Assembly (NCBI GenBank): GCA_021813745.1
Contig: JAKAJO010000092.1
Coordinates: forward strand, 1 to 64,000
Length of the DNA: 64,000 nucleotides
Reading direction: 5' to 3'
Origin: Acidobacteriota bacterium
Lineage (GTDB): Bacteria; Acidobacteriota; Terriglobia; Terriglobales; Acidobacteriaceae
Positions 62,941 to 64,000 of the stretch are shown piece after piece (positions within the stretch are counted from its first letter, which is position 1; the number at the start of each line of letters is the position of its first letter). The notes under the pieces were generated by a model. The model did not search any database. It was not told the DNA's origin and worked only from the letters and a program-made list of their open reading frames with translations. The translations under genes and the position numbers were made by a program.

Positions 62941-64000
62941 TTGCCACAGAACAACGTGCTCCCGGCGCACCTCCGCCGGAAGACTTCGTTCCACTCATCG
63001 TTCCTGAAATCCGGGGAAACGAGTGGGCCTATGTGAAGGAGTGCCTCGATACGAATTGGGTCTCCTCGGTAGGAAGTTACGTCGAGCGATTTGAGCGGAT
63101 GGTCGCAGAACGTGCGGGGGCAAAATTTGCGGTGGCAACGACCAACGGCACCGCCGCTTTGCACATTGCGCTTCTCCTCGCAGGCGTAGAGCAGGACGAT
63201 GAGGTGCTCGTGTCGTCTCTCACGTTTATCGCGCCCGCCAACACGATTCGCTACGTCGGAGCGTGGCCGGTTTTCATCGATGCCGAACCGTCTTACTGGC
63301 AGATTGACCCGCAAAGGATTGCAGATTTCCTGGAGCGCGATTGTGTTTGGCGGAACGGTGCGTTGATCCGCAAAGCAACTGGGCGAAGAGTTCGCGCGAT
63401 TCTGCCCGTCCATATCCTTGGGCACCCGGCTGACCTGGACGCCATGCAACAGATCGCGGACCGGTACGCTCTTCCTGTCATTGAAGATGCTACGGAAGGG
63501 TTGGGTGCCCAGTATCGAAACCGAAGTCTCGGCGGCATCGGCGATGTGGGCTGCTTCAGCTTCAATGGCAACAAGATCATTACCACTGGCGGAGGCGGAA
63601 TGCTTGTCACCAACCGCCAGGACTGGGCCGAACGAGCGCGATACCTTACGACTCAGGCAAAGGATGATCCAATTGAATACGTGCACGGAACGGTCGGCTA
63701 TAACTATCGACTGACCAATCTCCTCGCGGCGATGGGATGCGCGCAGATGGAAAATCTCGACGCATATATTGAGGCAAAGCGACGAATCGCAGCGCGCTAC
63801 CGCGAGGCATTGGGGTGCATCCCCGGCATCACAACTCCGTCCGAGGCGGAATGGGCCACCAGTACCCACTGGATGTACACCATCCGCATCGATGAATGCC
63901 AGACGGGGATTGACGCCAGAGCCCTTCTCCGCGCGCTGCACGCGAAGAAGATCCAAACGCGCCCCTTATGGCAACCGATGCATTTGTCCCCCGCCCATTC
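62937..64000 (+). CDS. LegC-type DegT-family aminotransferase, cut by the right edge
   Basis: PLP-dependent sugar aminotransferase. Start TTG 62937 has AAGAGG 8 nt upstream and overlaps the previous stop codon. About 354 residues lie in the window, still open at the end. FVPLIVPEIRGNEWAYVKECLDTNW in parts and VSSVGSYVERFE match LegC, the aminotransferase that makes the 4-amino sugar in legionaminic acid synthesis. TTNGTAALHIALL is the cofactor loop, VIEDATEGLGA the Asp block, and FSFNGNKIITTGGGG carries the aldimine Lys. A 4,6-dehydratase (LegB) to supply its keto substrate is not seen and may lie beyond the edge. Confidence 0.9.
   Translation, partial: MIATEQRAPGAPPPEDFVPLIVPEIRGNEWAYVKECLDTNWVSSVGSYVERFERMVAERAGAKFAVATTNGTAALHIALLLAGVEQDDEVLVSSLTFIAPANTIRYVGAWPVFIDAEPSYWQIDPQRIADFLERDCVWRNGALIRKATGRRVRAILPVHILGHPADLDAMQQIADRYALPVIEDATEGLGAQYRNRSLGGIGDVGCFSFNGNKIITTGGGGMLVTNRQDWAERARYLTTQAKDDPIEYVHGTVGYNYRLTNLLAAMGCAQMENLDAYIEAKRRIAARYREALGCIPGITTPSEAEWATSTHWMYTIRIDECQTGIDARALLRALHAKKIQTRPLWQPMHLSPAH

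Noticed and set aside
17068-64000. Exosortase gene hidden among the membrane proteins
   Set aside because: The polytopic proteins present (Wzy, GT39-like, MBOAT, Wzx, Wzm) each have clear other signatures; none shows exosortase Cys/Arg/His motifs.

Overview
The window is a 64 kb piece of a moderately GC-rich, diderm bacterial chromosome. The combination of an mreBCD-mrdA block, an UpxY/RfaH-like antiterminator at the head of a very large exopolysaccharide (EPS) locus, an ExeA-like ATPase next to a tyrosine autokinase, and a secreted S1/P1-type nuclease fits Acidobacteriota (Terriglobia/Acidobacteriaceae) best. That placement is an inference from gene content and protein style; no rRNA or other phylogenetic marker is present.

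Region 1 (1-16 kb) is chromosomal backbone. On the minus strand lie the cell-shape genes mreB-mreC-mreD-mrdA (mrdA runs off the left edge). After them come an aldehyde dehydrogenase (+), an unrecognised single-pass membrane protein (-) and a secreted S1/P1-like nuclease (-). A phosphorelay follows on the plus strand (large hybrid histidine kinase, stand-alone receiver, Hpt protein), then xseA and glmM.

Region 2 (15.6-16.2 kb) is a non-coding leader with several inverted repeats. It ends in an ops-like string abutting the start codon of the UpxY-type antiterminator.

Region 3 (16.2-52 kb) is one long polysaccharide locus, almost all on the plus strand. Order: antiterminator; export/assembly core (Wza-like export protein, outer-membrane barrel, Wzz-like chain-length protein, ExeA-like ATPase, CpsD-like autokinase, and an initiating sugar transferase fused to a degenerate GGDEF-like domain); an amino-sugar/N-formyl module (Gfo/Idh oxidoreductase, formyltransferase, DegT aminotransferase); two GT2 enzymes; a degenerate tRNA-Ser-like element directly before a FemAB-like acyltransferase; a glutaminase-dead asparagine-synthase-like protein; Wzy; a GT39-like membrane transferase; an MBOAT/SGNH O-acyltransferase pair; a deacetylase; a secreted beta-helix protein (the only minus-strand gene here); Wzx; a GT32-GT2 fusion; an AlgD-like nucleotide-sugar dehydrogenase; an alpha-toroid protein; a GT4 enzyme; a Wzm/Wzt ABC exporter with an extended Wzt; and a pyruvyl-transferase-like protein. 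Both a Wzx/Wzy route and an ABC route are therefore encoded.

Region 4 (52-64 kb) is a nonulosonic acid (legionaminic/sialic-type) biosynthesis block: NeuD-, NeuB- and NeuC-like proteins, a CBS-nucleotidyltransferase of the PtmE type, a CMP-sugar synthetase, two related SDRs flanking a Gfo/Idh oxidoreductase, a deacetylase, a DUF4910-like protein, an NAD-dependent epimerase/dehydratase and a LegC-type aminotransferase cut by the right edge.

The accessory set (ExeA-like ATPase, autokinase, FemAB-like, Asn-synthase-like, deacetylases, outer-membrane barrel) resembles the EPS modules that accompany exosortase/PEP-CTERM systems, yet no exosortase is visible. The most interesting single observation is the class II tRNA-Ser-like sequence just upstream of the FemAB-like gene. 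It keeps the features seryl-tRNA synthetase reads and has lost features needed for decoding, so a dedicated aminoacyl donor for polymer modification is a testable possibility.
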